From Tessaracoccus flavescens (GTDB taxonomy: Bacteria; Actinomycetota; Actinomycetes; Propionibacteriales; Propionibacteriaceae), in NCBI GenBank assembly GCA_020741375.1, contig DYZF01000291.1, positions 1 to 17,670 of the forward strand: 17,670 nucleotides of DNA. Reading direction: 5' to 3'. The notes beneath the pieces were generated by a model, which did not search any database, was not told the DNA's origin, and worked only from the letters and a program-made list of their open reading frames with translations. The position numbers and the translations under genes were made by a program. Of the stretch, positions 1 through 7,754 are shown in pieces (within the stretch, counting starts at the first letter, position 1; every line of letters starts with the position of its first letter).

Positions 1-1026
1 GCCGTCGTCACGGCGGGCCAACTCCATGCGCCAACTGGAGCGCTGCGTCGCCTGGGAGAGGGCGTCCGAGACGAGTTTGATGTCGAGGCCGACGGCGAGC
101 GCCGCGGCGGCCGCTGCCAGTGAGTTGGCCACCTGATGTCGACCGATGACGCCCAGGGTGACGCGCGCGGTGCGTTCGCCGTCGCCGTCGATGGCGACGA
201 GGTCGTAGGAGGCTTGGCTCAGGGCGTTGAGGCTGACGTTGCGGGCGGTGACTTGGAGGTCGCCGTCGGGCAGCTCGCCCTCGCCGAACCACGCCACCTT
301 GGCCTGCGTCAGGCCACGCATCGCGGCCACCAGAGGATCGTTGGCATTGAGGACGGCCCAGCCGTCGGGGGTCAGGTCCGTGATGATCTCAGACTTGGCG
401 CGCGCCGTCTCATCGATGCCGCCGAACTCGCCCACGTGGGCGCGACCGACGTTGAGGCAGACGCCGACGTCGAGGCCAACGAGCGACGTGAGCCACGAGA
501 TGTGGCCGACGCCGCGCGCGCCCATCTCCGAGACCAAGTACTGCGTGTCGTCGTTCACCCGGCAGGCCGTGAGCGGCACGCCAACCTCATTGTTCTGGGA
601 TCCGACAGGGGCGACGGTGGGGCCGGCGGCCTCCATCACCTGCGAGAGCAGATCTTTGGTGCTGGTCTTGCCGGAGCTTCCGGTGATGCCGATGCTGACC
701 ATGCCGCGGGCGCGCGCCTCGCGGACCACTCCCCTCGCCAGCCAGCTGAGCGCCTGGATCGAGTCCTCGGCGAGGATGTGCGGCACGTCGGCGTCCGTCA
801 CGTACATGCCGACGACGCCCTTGGCTCCGGCCTCCGTGGCCGCGACCGCGAAGGCGTGGCCGTCGACCCGCTCACCGGGGATCGCCACGAACAGCGCTCC
901 CTCCGTGGCCTCACGGTTGTCGATCACCACGTCCGGTCCCACCAAGGCGGGCGATTCCTCGCCGAAGAGCTCAACCGGCGCCGGTTGCATCAGTTCGACC
1001 AGCTCAAGCATCGTGCGAGGCCGCAT
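1..1026 (-). CDS. murF: UDP-N-acetylmuramoyl-tripeptide--D-alanyl-D-alanine ligase, C-terminus cut by window edge
   Basis: MurF adds D-Ala-D-Ala to the UDP-MurNAc-tripeptide in the cytoplasm, the last soluble step of peptidoglycan precursor synthesis. I translated this strand directly: 342 codons are present, the frame is open to the left edge, and roughly 100-130 residues are missing if it has the usual length. The N-terminal Mur domain has the typical LFVAIPGER segment. The ATP P-loop GSSGKTS lies at about residues 116-122, followed by NNEVGVPL and SEMGARGVGHI, both characteristic of MurF. The last visible residues, SSWRMELA, match the start of the third Mur domain. I chose ATG 1026 because a strong Shine-Dalgarno (GGAGGAAGGAA, 1043-1033) sits six bases before it; ATG 1011 is in frame but poorly spaced. 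The gene overlaps murE by 23 nt and so is translationally coupled to it. Confidence 0.95.
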   Translation of the reverse strand, partial: MRPRTMLELVELMQPAPVELFGEESPALVGPDVVIDNREATEGALFVAIPGERVDGHAFAVAATEAGAKGVVGMYVTDADVPHILAEDSIQALSWLARGVVREARARGMVSIGITGSSGKTSTKDLLSQVMEAAGPTVAPVGSQNNEVGVPLTACRVNDDTQYLVSEMGARGVGHISWLTSLVGLDVGVCLNVGRAHVGEFGGIDETARAKSEIITDLTPDGWAVLNANDPLVAAMRGLTQAKVAWFGEGELPDGDLQVTARNVSLNALSQASYDLVAIDGDGERTARVTLGVIGRHQVANSLAAAAAALAVGLDIKLVSDALSQATQRSSWRMELARRDDG

Positions 1027-2563
1027 GGGGCGTTCCTTCCTCCGTGAGGGCCCGCCATCCGCGGGTGACCTCTTCAACGTCGTCGAAGTCAACGATCCGA
1101 TCGGCCAGCACCTGGCCCCGCTCATGTCCCTTACCGAGGATCGCCACCACACTACCCATAGGAGCGCGCCGAAGGGCCTCGACGATGGCCTCGCGGCGGC
1201 CTGGCACCTCGATCACCTCGGCGTCCGACGGGAGCGCAGCGGTGGCGCCGTCCATCACCTGGGCGCGGATCGCGGCCGGATCCTCGGTGCGGGGGTTGTC
1301 GTCGGTGACGATCGTCAGATCGCTCAACCGCACCGCGGCGGCGCCCATCTCGGGGCGCTTGTCGGGGTCGCGGTCGCCGCCGCAGCCGAGCACGGCGACG
1401 ATCGGGCCGATCCCCTGCAGCGATTCGAGGGCGGCGGTGACGGCCTGCGGCGTGTGCGCGAAGTCGACGACCACCAGCGGTGCGGCGTCGCCGAGCGGCA
1501 CGCGTTGCATGCGGCCGGCCACTTGGGCCTGCTTCAATCCCGCGAGCGCCGCCTCGGACGGCACGCCGACGGCTTCCAACATGGCCAACGCGACCACGGC
1601 GTCGATCATGTTGTATTCGCCCGGCAGCGTGAGCTCGAGCGTCAGCTGTTCGCCGTCGCGGGTCACGGTGGCGCGGCCGCCCAGCGGGGCGACAGGCTCG
1701 TATTCCTCGAGGAGGTAATCGACGCCAGGCATGCTGCCCACCGTGATGAGGCGGCTCTGGCCGTGCTCGATGACGCGCTGCGCAATCTGTCGACCGCGCG
1801 GATCGTCCACCCAGACGACGCTGGCGGCGGCCCGCCCAGGTTCGAACAGCTTGGCCTTGGCCTCGAAGTAGTCCTCGAGGTCGCTGTGGAAGTCGAGATG
1901 GTCGCGGCCCAGATTCAGGAAGCCGACGACGTCGAACTCGATGCCGTCCACGCGGCTCAGCGCCATGGCGTGCGAGCTCACCTCGACGGCAACCGCTTCG
2001 CCGCCGCGTTGCAGCATGACGGCCAAGAGCGCCTGCAGGTCTGGCGATTCGGGCGTGGTGACGGTGGAGCGCTCTGACCGCAGCTCCTCTCCGCCCAAGC
2101 GGAACCCGATGGTGCCGATCGTCCCCGCGGTGCGGCCGGCGGCCTGAAGCCCAGACTTCAGCAGCGCCACGGTCGTGGTCTTGCCGTTGGTGCCGGTGAC
2201 GCCCAGCATTGTCAGCTGCGCGGCAGGTTCGCCGAAGAGGCGCGCGGCCACCGTCGCCATAGCCACGCGGGCATCGTCGGCGGCCACCACGGGCACCCTG
2301 ACGTGCCGCAGGTGGGCCAAGCCGGCGTCGTCGGTGAGAATCGCGGCCGCTCCCCCGGCGACGGCGGCGTCGGCGAACTGCGCGCCGTGCACCTTGGTTC
2401 CGGGGAGCGCGACGTACAGCCAGCCGGGCTGCAGGGCGCGAGAATCCAGCGATATGCCGCTGATCGAGACACCGTCGCCGGTATCGCCGACGAGCCCCAA
2501 GCCCGCGGTCAAGACCGAGAGCGGGGCTGGCGGCATCCCAACCGGGCGAAGCGCGCTGTCCAT
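1004..2563 (-). CDS. murE: UDP-N-acetylmuramoyl-L-alanyl-D-glutamate--diaminopimelate ligase
   Basis: MurE adds the third stem-peptide residue to UDP-MurNAc-L-Ala-D-Glu in the cytoplasm. The 519-residue product has the full three-domain Mur ligase layout. The P-loop GVTGTNGKTT lies at 121-130, the TTPESPD substrate motif at 169-175, the conserved VEVSSHAM at 193-200, and the region of the lysine that is carbamylated in this family (YFEAKAKLF) at 232-240. DNPR at 422-425 is the motif associated with diaminopimelate rather than lysine as substrate. Sequence alone does not separate meso- from LL-DAP. The ATG at 2563 overlaps the ftsI stop as TGATG; the frame is open further upstream, but that extension is inside ftsI and unlike MurE. 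No good Shine-Dalgarno is visible, so coupling to ftsI translation is likely. Confidence 0.97.
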   Translation of the reverse strand: MDSALRPVGMPPAPLSVLTAGLGLVGDTGDGVSISGISLDSRALQPGWLYVALPGTKVHGAQFADAAVAGGAAAILTDDAGLAHLRHVRVPVVAADDARVAMATVAARLFGEPAAQLTMLGVTGTNGKTTTVALLKSGLQAAGRTAGTIGTIGFRLGGEELRSERSTVTTPESPDLQALLAVMLQRGGEAVAVEVSSHAMALSRVDGIEFDVVGFLNLGRDHLDFHSDLEDYFEAKAKLFEPGRAAASVVWVDDPRGRQIAQRVIEHGQSRLITVGSMPGVDYLLEEYEPVAPLGGRATVTRDGEQLTLELTLPGEYNMIDAVVALAMLEAVGVPSEAALAGLKQAQVAGRMQRVPLGDAAPLVVVDFAHTPQAVTAALESLQGIGPIVAVLGCGGDRDPDKRPEMGAAAVRLSDLTIVTDDNPRTEDPAAIRAQVMDGATAALPSDAEVIEVPGRREAIVEALRRAPMGSVVAILGKGHERGQVLADRIVDFDDVEEVTRGWRALTEEGTPHAASHDA

Positions 2564-4557
2564 CACGAGTAAGTTAGCGGGCCGTCCGGTGCGTCGGTAG
2601 TGGACGGCGCAACGTTGTAGCGAGGCAGCGCCATGGACAAGATGTTGTTCACGACGGGCAGTGCCAGCTGGCTGCCCAGGTTGCCGTTGGTGGGCTGATC
2701 CAGCACCACGTAGACGACGATCTGCGGGTCCTCTGCCGGGGCGACGCCGACGAACGACGCGGTGAAGCCGTTGTAGCACTTGCACTTCGGGTCGTAGCGC
2801 TGCGCGGTGCCGGACTTGCCGGCGGTGCGGTAGCCGGGGATGGAGCGGTCCTCGCGCATGGTGATGACGGATTCCATCATCTCCACCGTCATGTCCGAGG
2901 CCTCCTCGGAGATCACGCGACGCGACACCTTCTGCGGCATGTCGATGGGCGTGCCATCGGCCTTGGTGGCGGACTTGATGATGCTCGGCTGGTGGTAGGT
3001 GCCACCATTGACGACGGCGGCCACCGCCGCAGTCATCTGCAGCGCGTTGACCGAGAGGCCCTGACCGAACGAGATCTGGTCACGGGTGTAATCGGCCATG
3101 TCGGCGCCGGGCAGCGACCCCTTGGACTCGCCGGGAAGGCCCGAGTTGGGCTTCTCGCCCAGACCGAAGGAGGAGAGGTACTTCGACAAGTCCGCCTTCG
3201 GCATCTGCCGCGACAGCTGAATGGTGCCGATGTTTGAGGACTGGGCGACGACGCCGCGCGCGGTGAGCTGCAGGGTTCCGTGCTCGAACGAGTCGCGGAC
3301 GTAGCCGCCGCCCGAGGCGATCCGAGCCGGCACTTCCACCTTGGTATCCGGCGTCGCGAGGCCCGCGTCGGTCAGCGCGGCCATGGTCAGGACCTTTTGC
3401 ACAGAGCCGGGCTCGTAGTTCTCGGTGACGATGCGGTTACCCCAGTCCTTCTCATCGGCGGCGCCGGGGTTGGAGGGATCGAAGCTCGGGCCGTTGGCCA
3501 TCGCGAGCACCTCACCGGAGTGAACGTCCATGACGACGGCCTTGCCTGTCTTGGCGCCTGATTGGCGGATGCCGTCGGCGAGCAGCTGCTCGCTGATCCA
3601 CTGCAGATCGGAATCGATCGTCAGCTCGTACTTGGTACCGTCCTCGGCCGGGGTCATCACGTTGGTGCCCAGTGGGATGCGGCCGTAGGTGGAGTAGTCG
3701 TAGACCATCTTGCCGGGGGTGCCGTTGAGCTGATCGTCGAGCGCGTACTCCAACCCGCTGGCGCCCTTGCCCTCGTGGTTGACGAAGCCGATGACGTTGG
3801 CCGCGACCGTGCGGTTCGGGTAGGTGCGAATCGGATCGGTATGCCCGAAGACTCCCCACCATGGACGCTTGCCGTCGCCGTCGATTCCCTTGGCGAGATC
3901 CGCCTTCAACTGCGTGAAGACGTACGCGGGCACCTTCTTGGCCACGATCTCGTAGCGGGAATCGGGCGTGGCGATCAGATCCAGGTAGGTCTGCTTCTTG
4001 CCACCGAGGTGCTTGACCAGAAGATCGGCGACCGCTTCGGGGGCGGCCTCCGTCTCCTCCTGCTTCTTCTTGCTCATCTGGTAGCGCTTGTCGGCGCCGT
4101 TAGTGCGGATCATGTCCGGGTCAATGGACACGATCATCGCGGGCTCTGTGGTGGCCAGCGTGACGCCGTTGCGGTCGACGATGTCGCCGCGGGCAGCGGG
4201 GAGATCGCGCGACGACTGCATCTTCTTTGCGGCCTCGTCGGCCATCGCCGTCGAATCGATGCCCTGCACTTGGATGGCGCGCAGGCCTGCGGTTCCGAGC
4301 AGGACGCCGACGATCACCATGAACACGCGGATGCGCACCGAGGTGCGTCCAATCGGCAACCAGACGGTCTTGCGGTACTTGCGCGGGCCGCTGGGCTTAC
4401 GAGGCTTGGCGGGCGGCGTGGGCGACTTGGCCGACTTCACGGCCTTAGTGGACTTCGTCGGCTTCGTGGCCTTGGCGGGGTTCGTCGTGCGCGGCGATGT
4501 GGTCGGTCGCGCGGGACGGGTCCCGTTGCTGGCCTTTCGGCGACGGTTCTGCTCCAC
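2563..4557 (-). CDS. ftsI: Division-specific peptidoglycan D,D-transpeptidase (penicillin-binding protein FtsI/PBP3)
   Basis: FtsI cross-links septal peptidoglycan as part of the divisome with FtsW and FtsL. The 664-residue product has a basic cytoplasmic tail (1-65) rich in Lys, Thr and Pro and one membrane anchor at about 76-97. The PBP dimerisation region follows (RGDIVDRNG at 123-131) and then the transpeptidase domain. Its active-site motifs are SVQK (385-388), SSN (440-442) and KSGTAQ (581-586). The KSG form instead of KTG is an accepted variant. A CKC pair at 592-594 lies just after KSGTAQ and would face the outside. I see no C-terminal PASTA repeats. The GTG start at 4557 has AGGGGAG about six bases upstream, inside the end of ftsL, and begins four bases after the ftsL stop. 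Confidence 0.96.
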   Translation of the reverse strand: MEQNRRRKASNGTRPARPTTSPRTTNPAKATKPTKSTKAVKSAKSPTPPAKPRKPSGPRKYRKTVWLPIGRTSVRIRVFMVIVGVLLGTAGLRAIQVQGIDSTAMADEAAKKMQSSRDLPAARGDIVDRNGVTLATTEPAMIVSIDPDMIRTNGADKRYQMSKKKQEETEAAPEAVADLLVKHLGGKKQTYLDLIATPDSRYEIVAKKVPAYVFTQLKADLAKGIDGDGKRPWWGVFGHTDPIRTYPNRTVAANVIGFVNHEGKGASGLEYALDDQLNGTPGKMVYDYSTYGRIPLGTNVMTPAEDGTKYELTIDSDLQWISEQLLADGIRQSGAKTGKAVVMDVHSGEVLAMANGPSFDPSNPGAADEKDWGNRIVTENYEPGSVQKVLTMAALTDAGLATPDTKVEVPARIASGGGYVRDSFEHGTLQLTARGVVAQSSNIGTIQLSRQMPKADLSKYLSSFGLGEKPNSGLPGESKGSLPGADMADYTRDQISFGQGLSVNALQMTAAVAAVVNGGTYHQPSIIKSATKADGTPIDMPQKVSRRVISEEASDMTVEMMESVITMREDRSIPGYRTAGKSGTAQRYDPKCKCYNGFTASFVGVAPAEDPQIVVYVVLDQPTNGNLGSQLALPVVNNILSMALPRYNVAPSTTDAPDGPLTYS

Positions 4558-4560
4558 GGG

Positions 4561-5109
4561 TCACTCCCCTGCTTCACCTGCGGCGACCATGTCCGCCGGC
4601 GGCTCGTCGTTGTTCTCGGCTGGCCCCGGGGTGGTGTCCGGCGCGGGGACGGTGTCAGGCGCCTGACCCTGATCGGCCGGTTCACTCGGCTCGGCGATGA
4701 CCGGCGTCGGGGTGGGCGTAGGCACCGCCTTGCCGCGCAGCATAGGCAGTTCTTTACCCGTCACCTTGGTGGGCTCGCCGGTGATGCTGCCATCGGCCAG
4801 ATTGATGAACGCGGGGTACGGGTTGGGGACCATGCCGAGCTGCGCAGCCTTGAACGCGAGGGCGTTAGCACTCGAGGCGCGCTGCACCTCGGATTCGAGC
4901 GAAGCCTCGTGGTAGGCCAGCACCTGGGTCTCGGCGCGCAGCGCGGCGAGTTGCTTGGATTGCGCGCCGACGCTGGTGGTGACGAACATCACGACTCCCA
5001 GCCCGACGGCGATGATCACGAGGATCACCCCGACGAAGCCCAGCGTCGACAAGGTGGCGGCGGGCGTCTTCACCGGCCGCAGCACAGCGTTCCTTGATTC
5101 GGCGGTCAT
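4561..5109 (-). CDS. ftsL: FtsL-like cell-division membrane protein
   Basis: The 182-residue product is a small bitopic membrane protein: a short cytoplasmic N-terminus, one transmembrane helix at about 21-44, and a predicted coiled coil at about 48-80 ([14 protein letters not shown] onwards). A conserved-looking segment, [20 protein letters not shown] (88-107), follows, as in actinobacterial FtsL/septum-initiator proteins. FtsL normally bridges FtsB/FtsQ and FtsI/FtsW at the septum. The identification rests on this topology and the position between rsmH and ftsI, since FtsL sequences are poorly conserved. The last 55 or so residues form a Pro/Thr/Glu/Asp-rich external tail, so the protein is longer than the roughly 100-130 residues common for FtsL. 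ATG 5109 overlaps the rsmH stop (ATGA) and has AGGGAGG just upstream. Confidence 0.88.
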   Translation of the reverse strand: MTAESRNAVLRPVKTPAATLSTLGFVGVILVIIAVGLGVVMFVTTSVGAQSKQLAALRAETQVLAYHEASLESEVQRASSANALAFKAAQLGMVPNPYPAFINLADGSITGEPTKVTGKELPMLRGKAVPTPTPTPVIAEPSEPADQGQAPDTVPAPDTTPGPAENNDEPPADMVAAGEAGE

Positions 5110-6101
5110 GATGCCTCCCTGATTCGTTCGGCGACCCGGAGCCGTGCGGAGGCGGCTCGGGGGTTGGCAGCAGTTTCTTCGTCGTCGGGGCGCTCGGCGC
5201 CGCGGGTCACGAGGGCGAGTTCGGCCTTGAGGTTCTCGGGCACGACGGGCAGGTCGCGAGGTGCGCGATCCGCAGCACCAGCGGCGAACGTGCGCTTGAC
5301 GAGCCGGTCCTCCAGCGAGTGGTAGCTGAGCACCGCCATCCGGCCACCGACGGCGAGCGCGTCGACGGCGGCGGGCAGCACGCCCTCGAGCGCGTTCAGT
5401 TCGCGGTTGACCTCGATCCGAAGGGCCTGGAAGGTGCGCTTGGCAGGGTGCCCCCCAGTGTGGCGGGCGGCGGCAGGGATGGCGCCGGAGATGACCTCAA
5501 CGAGGCGGCCGGAACGTTCGAACGGAGCGTTCTCACGCTCAGCGACGACGGCGCGCGCGATCCGATCGGCGAACCGCTCCTCGCCGTACCACTTCAGCAC
5601 GTTGGTGATCTGCTGCTGGGTTGCGGTATTGAGGAAGTCGGCCGCCGTGGGGCCCTCCGTCGGGTTCATCCGCATGTCCAGCGGCGCGTCGACGCGGTAA
5701 GCGAACCCGCGCTCTTCGCGGTCGATCTGCAGGGAGGACAGGCCGAGATCAAGCAGGATGCCGTCTACCCGAGCGATGCCGAGGTCGTCGAGGACGTCGG
5801 GCAACTCGTCGTACACGGCGTGCACCAAGGTGGCGCGATCGTTGAGGCTGCCGAGGCGCTCGCGGGCCACCTCGTGTGCGTCGGGGTCGCGATCGATGCC
5901 GATCAGGCGTGCCTCGGGGCAGGCCTCGAGGATCGCGATGGCGTGGCCGGCGAGGCCGAGGGTCCCGTCGACGTAGAGCGCGCCCGGTCGGGAGAGAGCC
6001 GGGCGCAGCAGTTCGACGATGCGGTCTTTCATGACCGGATCGTGAACGTCCGCGAAGCCCTGCATCCTCGTCGACCCTTCGTTTGCTTCGTTGCGCCTCA
6101 C
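5106..6101 (-). CDS. rsmH: 16S rRNA (cytosine(1402)-N4)-methyltransferase
   Basis: RsmH (formerly MraW) methylates N4 of C1402 in the P-site region of 16S rRNA using S-adenosylmethionine. The 331-residue frame has the SAM-binding segment [10 protein letters not shown] (44-53), GIDRDP (68-73), [11 protein letters not shown] (113-123), the [18 protein letters not shown] family signature (219-235) and SYHSLEDR (259-266). The start is uncertain. GTG 6101 has a GGAAGGGAA ribosome site upstream; ATG 6065, in frame at residue 13 with GAAGGG nine bases before it, would give a 319-residue protein beginning [11 protein letters not shown], closer to where family similarity starts. It follows mraZ after an 81-bp gap holding an inverted repeat and overlaps ftsL by four bases. 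Confidence 0.95.
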   Translation of the reverse strand: MRRNEANEGSTRMQGFADVHDPVMKDRIVELLRPALSRPGALYVDGTLGLAGHAIAILEACPEARLIGIDRDPDAHEVARERLGSLNDRATLVHAVYDELPDVLDDLGIARVDGILLDLGLSSLQIDREERGFAYRVDAPLDMRMNPTEGPTAADFLNTATQQQITNVLKWYGEERFADRIARAVVAERENAPFERSGRLVEVISGAIPAAARHTGGHPAKRTFQALRIEVNRELNALEGVLPAAVDALAVGGRMAVLSYHSLEDRLVKRTFAAGAADRAPRDLPVVPENLKAELALVTRGAERPDDEETAANPRAASARLRVAERIREAS

Positions 6102-6115
6102 TCAGAGGTTCCCTT

Positions 6116-6156
6116 CCGGCGGACCTGACATCGGGGAAGTGAAGTCAGGGCCCCGG
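6116..6156 (-). repeat. Imperfect inverted repeat between mraZ and rsmH
   Basis: CCGG-C-GG-A-CCTGAC (6116-6129) and GTCAGG-G-CC-CCGG (6144-6156) can pair as a stem of about 12 base pairs with one mismatch and one bulge around a 14-nt loop. In the minus-strand transcript the stem ends directly at the ribosome site of rsmH. No U-tract follows, so it is not an obvious terminator. It may influence processing or translation, or be chance pairing in GC-rich DNA. Confidence 0.35.
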
Positions 6157-6182
6157 CCGGGAGCCACCGAGTGAGCCGGTGC

Positions 6183-6617
6183 TCACAGCCCGGTGAGGGC
6201 GGTGAACTCGTCATCCATCTCCGAGAACTGCGCTTCGCTGGCCTCGGAGTAGTTCTGCCATGCCTGGGCGTCCCAGATCTCGGCGCGGTCGCCCGCCCCG
6301 ATCACCACGACGTCGCGATCCAAACCGGCGTACTGGCGCAGGTGTGGGGGAAGAGTCACCCGCCCCTGACGGTCTGGAACTTCATCGCTGGCCCCGGCCA
6401 TCAACATGCGCTGATAGTCGCGGACCTGCTTCACGGTGCTGGGGGCCGTCATCAGCGTCGCCATCTTGGACTCGAACGCAGCGCGCGGATACACCGCGAG
6501 CGCACGCTCCTGAGTCCTCGTCACGACGAGTCCGTCCTCCAAGTCGTCACGGAACTTCGCGGGCAGGATCAGGCGGCCCTTCTCGTCGAGCTTCGGAAAA
6601 TAAGTCCCAAAGAACAT
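6183..6617 (-). CDS. mraZ: Transcriptional regulator MraZ
   Basis: MraZ is a DNA-binding protein, first gene of most dcw clusters, that forms rings and autoregulates the operon by binding direct repeats upstream of itself. The 144-residue product matches the usual length. It has two SpoVT/AbrB-type half domains with near-parallel motifs, [13 protein letters not shown] (11-23) and [13 protein letters not shown] (82-94). The ATG at 6617 begins the family-typical [11 protein letters not shown], with AAGGGGG about ten bases upstream. The 10-bp repeat array expected for its binding site lies about 23-86 bp upstream. An 81-bp gap separates it from rsmH, the largest gap within this operon here. Confidence 0.97.
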   Translation of the reverse strand: MFFGTYFPKLDEKGRLILPAKFRDDLEDGLVVTRTQERALAVYPRAAFESKMATLMTAPSTVKQVRDYQRMLMAGASDEVPDRQGRVTLPPHLRQYAGLDRDVVVIGAGDRAEIWDAQAWQNYSEASEAQFSEMDDEFTALTGL

Positions 6618-6639
6618 CGGTCAGGCACCCCCTTCAATC

Positions 6640-6703
6640 CACTAGAGCCCCACTTTGCTCCATTTCCCCCCACATTACCCCACATCCCCCCACTTCGACA
6701 CCA
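6640..6703 (-). promoter_or_regulatory. MraZ operator: direct repeats with 10-bp period
   Basis: Read on the minus strand, decamers follow one another in strict 10-bp register: AAGTGGGGGG, ATGTGGGGTA, ATGTGGGGGG, AAATGGAGCA, AAGTGGGGCT. Weaker GTGG copies flank the run at both ends (about 6640 and 6702). Known MraZ sites are TGGG-type direct repeats spaced one helical turn apart just upstream of mraZ, so the match in form and position is strong. The array probably overlaps the mraZ promoter. TAATGT (6677-6672, minus) could be a -10 element within it, but I see no convincing -35. The array also lies 84-147 bp upstream of the divergent ATPase gene. Confidence 0.85.
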
Positions 6704-6740
6704 CTCCAGGCGGGTTTTCTGCGCTGATTTGGCTGGCCGT

Positions 6741-6780
6741 TAGGCTTGGGCGCGGTGCACTACCCGTCCATCTCAAGGAG
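6741..6780 (+). promoter_or_regulatory. Possible -10 element and the ribosome site of the MoxR-type ATPase gene
   Basis: TAGGCT (6741-6746) fits the actinobacterial TAnnnT -10 pattern, but the upstream sequence has no clear -35, so the promoter call is weak. AAGGAG (6775-6780) is a strong Shine-Dalgarno six bases before GTG 6787. It decides the start of the ATPase, although the reading frame is open upstream to 6655. Confidence 0.45.
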
Positions 6781-6786
6781 TTCCCG

Positions 6787-7752
6787 GTGAATCAACCCGC
6801 CACCCCCTCGCTGCACGAGGTCTCGTCGCTGGCCACCCGTATCGCGCAGGAGATGGGCCGCGTCATCGAGGGCAAGCCGCAACAGATCCGCATGGCCGTC
6901 ACGGTCCTGCTCGCCGGCGGCCACCTCCTTATCGAGGACGTCCCCGGCGTCGGCAAGACGGTGCTGGCGAAGGCACTTGGCCGCGCCATCGACGGCGAGG
7001 TCAAGCGCATCCAGTTCACGCCTGATCTGCTGCCCAGCGACATCACGGGCGTGTCCGTGTTCAATCAGTCGAGCCGGGAGTTCGAGTTCAAGCCCGGCGG
7101 CATCTTCGCCCACATCGTTTTGGGCGACGAGATCAACCGAGCCTCCCCCAAGACCCAGTCCGCGCTGCTCGAGGCCATGGCCGAGGGTCAGGTGTCCGCG
7201 GACGGGCAGACTTATGAGTTGAAGCAGCCCTTCATGGTCATCGCGACGCAGAACCCCATCGAGATGGAGGGCACCTACCCCCTCCCCGAGGCTCAGCGCG
7301 ACCGCTTCATGGCCCGCATCACCATGGGCTACCCCGCCCGCACCAGCGAGGTCGCCATGTTGACCAGCCAGGCCGCCGGCGATCAGGTGGCGACGGTGCA
7401 GCCGGTCGCCGACGCTGATTCCGTCGCCGCGGCGATCGAGGCGATCCGCAGCGTCTACGTCGCTCCGGTCATCAACGACTACATCGTCACCATCGTCGAA
7501 TCCACCCGCCGCCACCAGGATCTGCGTCTGGGCGCCAGCCCGCGTGCGTCGCTGCACCTCATGCGGGCCGCGCGCGTCGAGGCCGCGCTGGCCGGGCGCG
7601 ACTACGTCATCCCGGAGGACGTGCGAAAGTTGGCCGTCGAGGTGCTCGCGCACCGCGTGCTGCCGACGGTGGAGGCCCAGGTGGCCCGCCGCAAGCCCGC
7701 CGACATCGTGGCCTCGATCGTCGACACCGTCCCCATGCCGAGCCGGGGCTGA
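6787..7752 (+). CDS. MoxR-family AAA+ ATPase
   Basis: MoxR ATPases are hexameric chaperone-like AAA+ enzymes that usually act with a VWA or DUF58 protein encoded next door; the substrate here is unknown. The 321-residue product has Walker A VPGVGKT (52-58), Walker B HIVLGDEINRA (109-119), sensor 1 ATQNP (153-157) and the LPEAQRDRFM segment typical of MoxR (166-175). The C-terminal lid domain contains GASPRAS and the EDVR motif. The GTG start is set by AAGGAG six bases upstream. An in-frame extension back to 6655 would run into the mraZ operator and has no family character. It heads an operon with the DUF58 gene (2-nt gap) and the transglutaminase-like gene, a widespread envelope-associated trio. 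Confidence 0.93.
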   Translation: MNQPATPSLHEVSSLATRIAQEMGRVIEGKPQQIRMAVTVLLAGGHLLIEDVPGVGKTVLAKALGRAIDGEVKRIQFTPDLLPSDITGVSVFNQSSREFEFKPGGIFAHIVLGDEINRASPKTQSALLEAMAEGQVSADGQTYELKQPFMVIATQNPIEMEGTYPLPEAQRDRFMARITMGYPARTSEVAMLTSQAAGDQVATVQPVADADSVAAAIEAIRSVYVAPVINDYIVTIVESTRRHQDLRLGASPRASLHLMRAARVEAALAGRDYVIPEDVRKLAVEVLAHRVLPTVEAQVARRKPADIVASIVDTVPMPSRG

Positions 7753-7754
7753 TC

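Noticed and set aside
227..2077. Long plus-strand reading frame (616 codons) over murF and murE
   Set aside because: It is antisense to two clearly identified Mur ligases, its translation has no family motifs, and long shadow frames are expected in GC-rich DNA.
2564..2785. In-frame N-terminal extension of MurE
   Set aside because: It lies entirely within ftsI, is Arg-rich without Mur-ligase character, and ATG 2563 overlaps the ftsI stop in the TGATG manner usual for this operon.
3562..5097. Long plus-strand reading frame (511 codons) over ftsI and ftsL
   Set aside because: Antisense shadow with Arg/Gly/Leu-rich low-complexity translation; the minus strand carries FtsI and FtsL motifs.
5518..5533. 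Second SOS-like sequence TCGAACGGAGCGTTCT
   Set aside because: The GAAC and GTTC halves are separated by five bases instead of four, and it lies deep inside rsmH with no promoter nearby.
6640..6703. Short regularly spaced repeats as a CRISPR-like array
   Set aside because: The unit is only 10 bp with no unique spacers and it sits at the MraZ operator position.
6655..6786. In-frame N-terminal extension of the MoxR-type ATPase
   Set aside because: It would translate through the MraZ operator array, has no family similarity, and a strong ribosome site supports GTG 6787.
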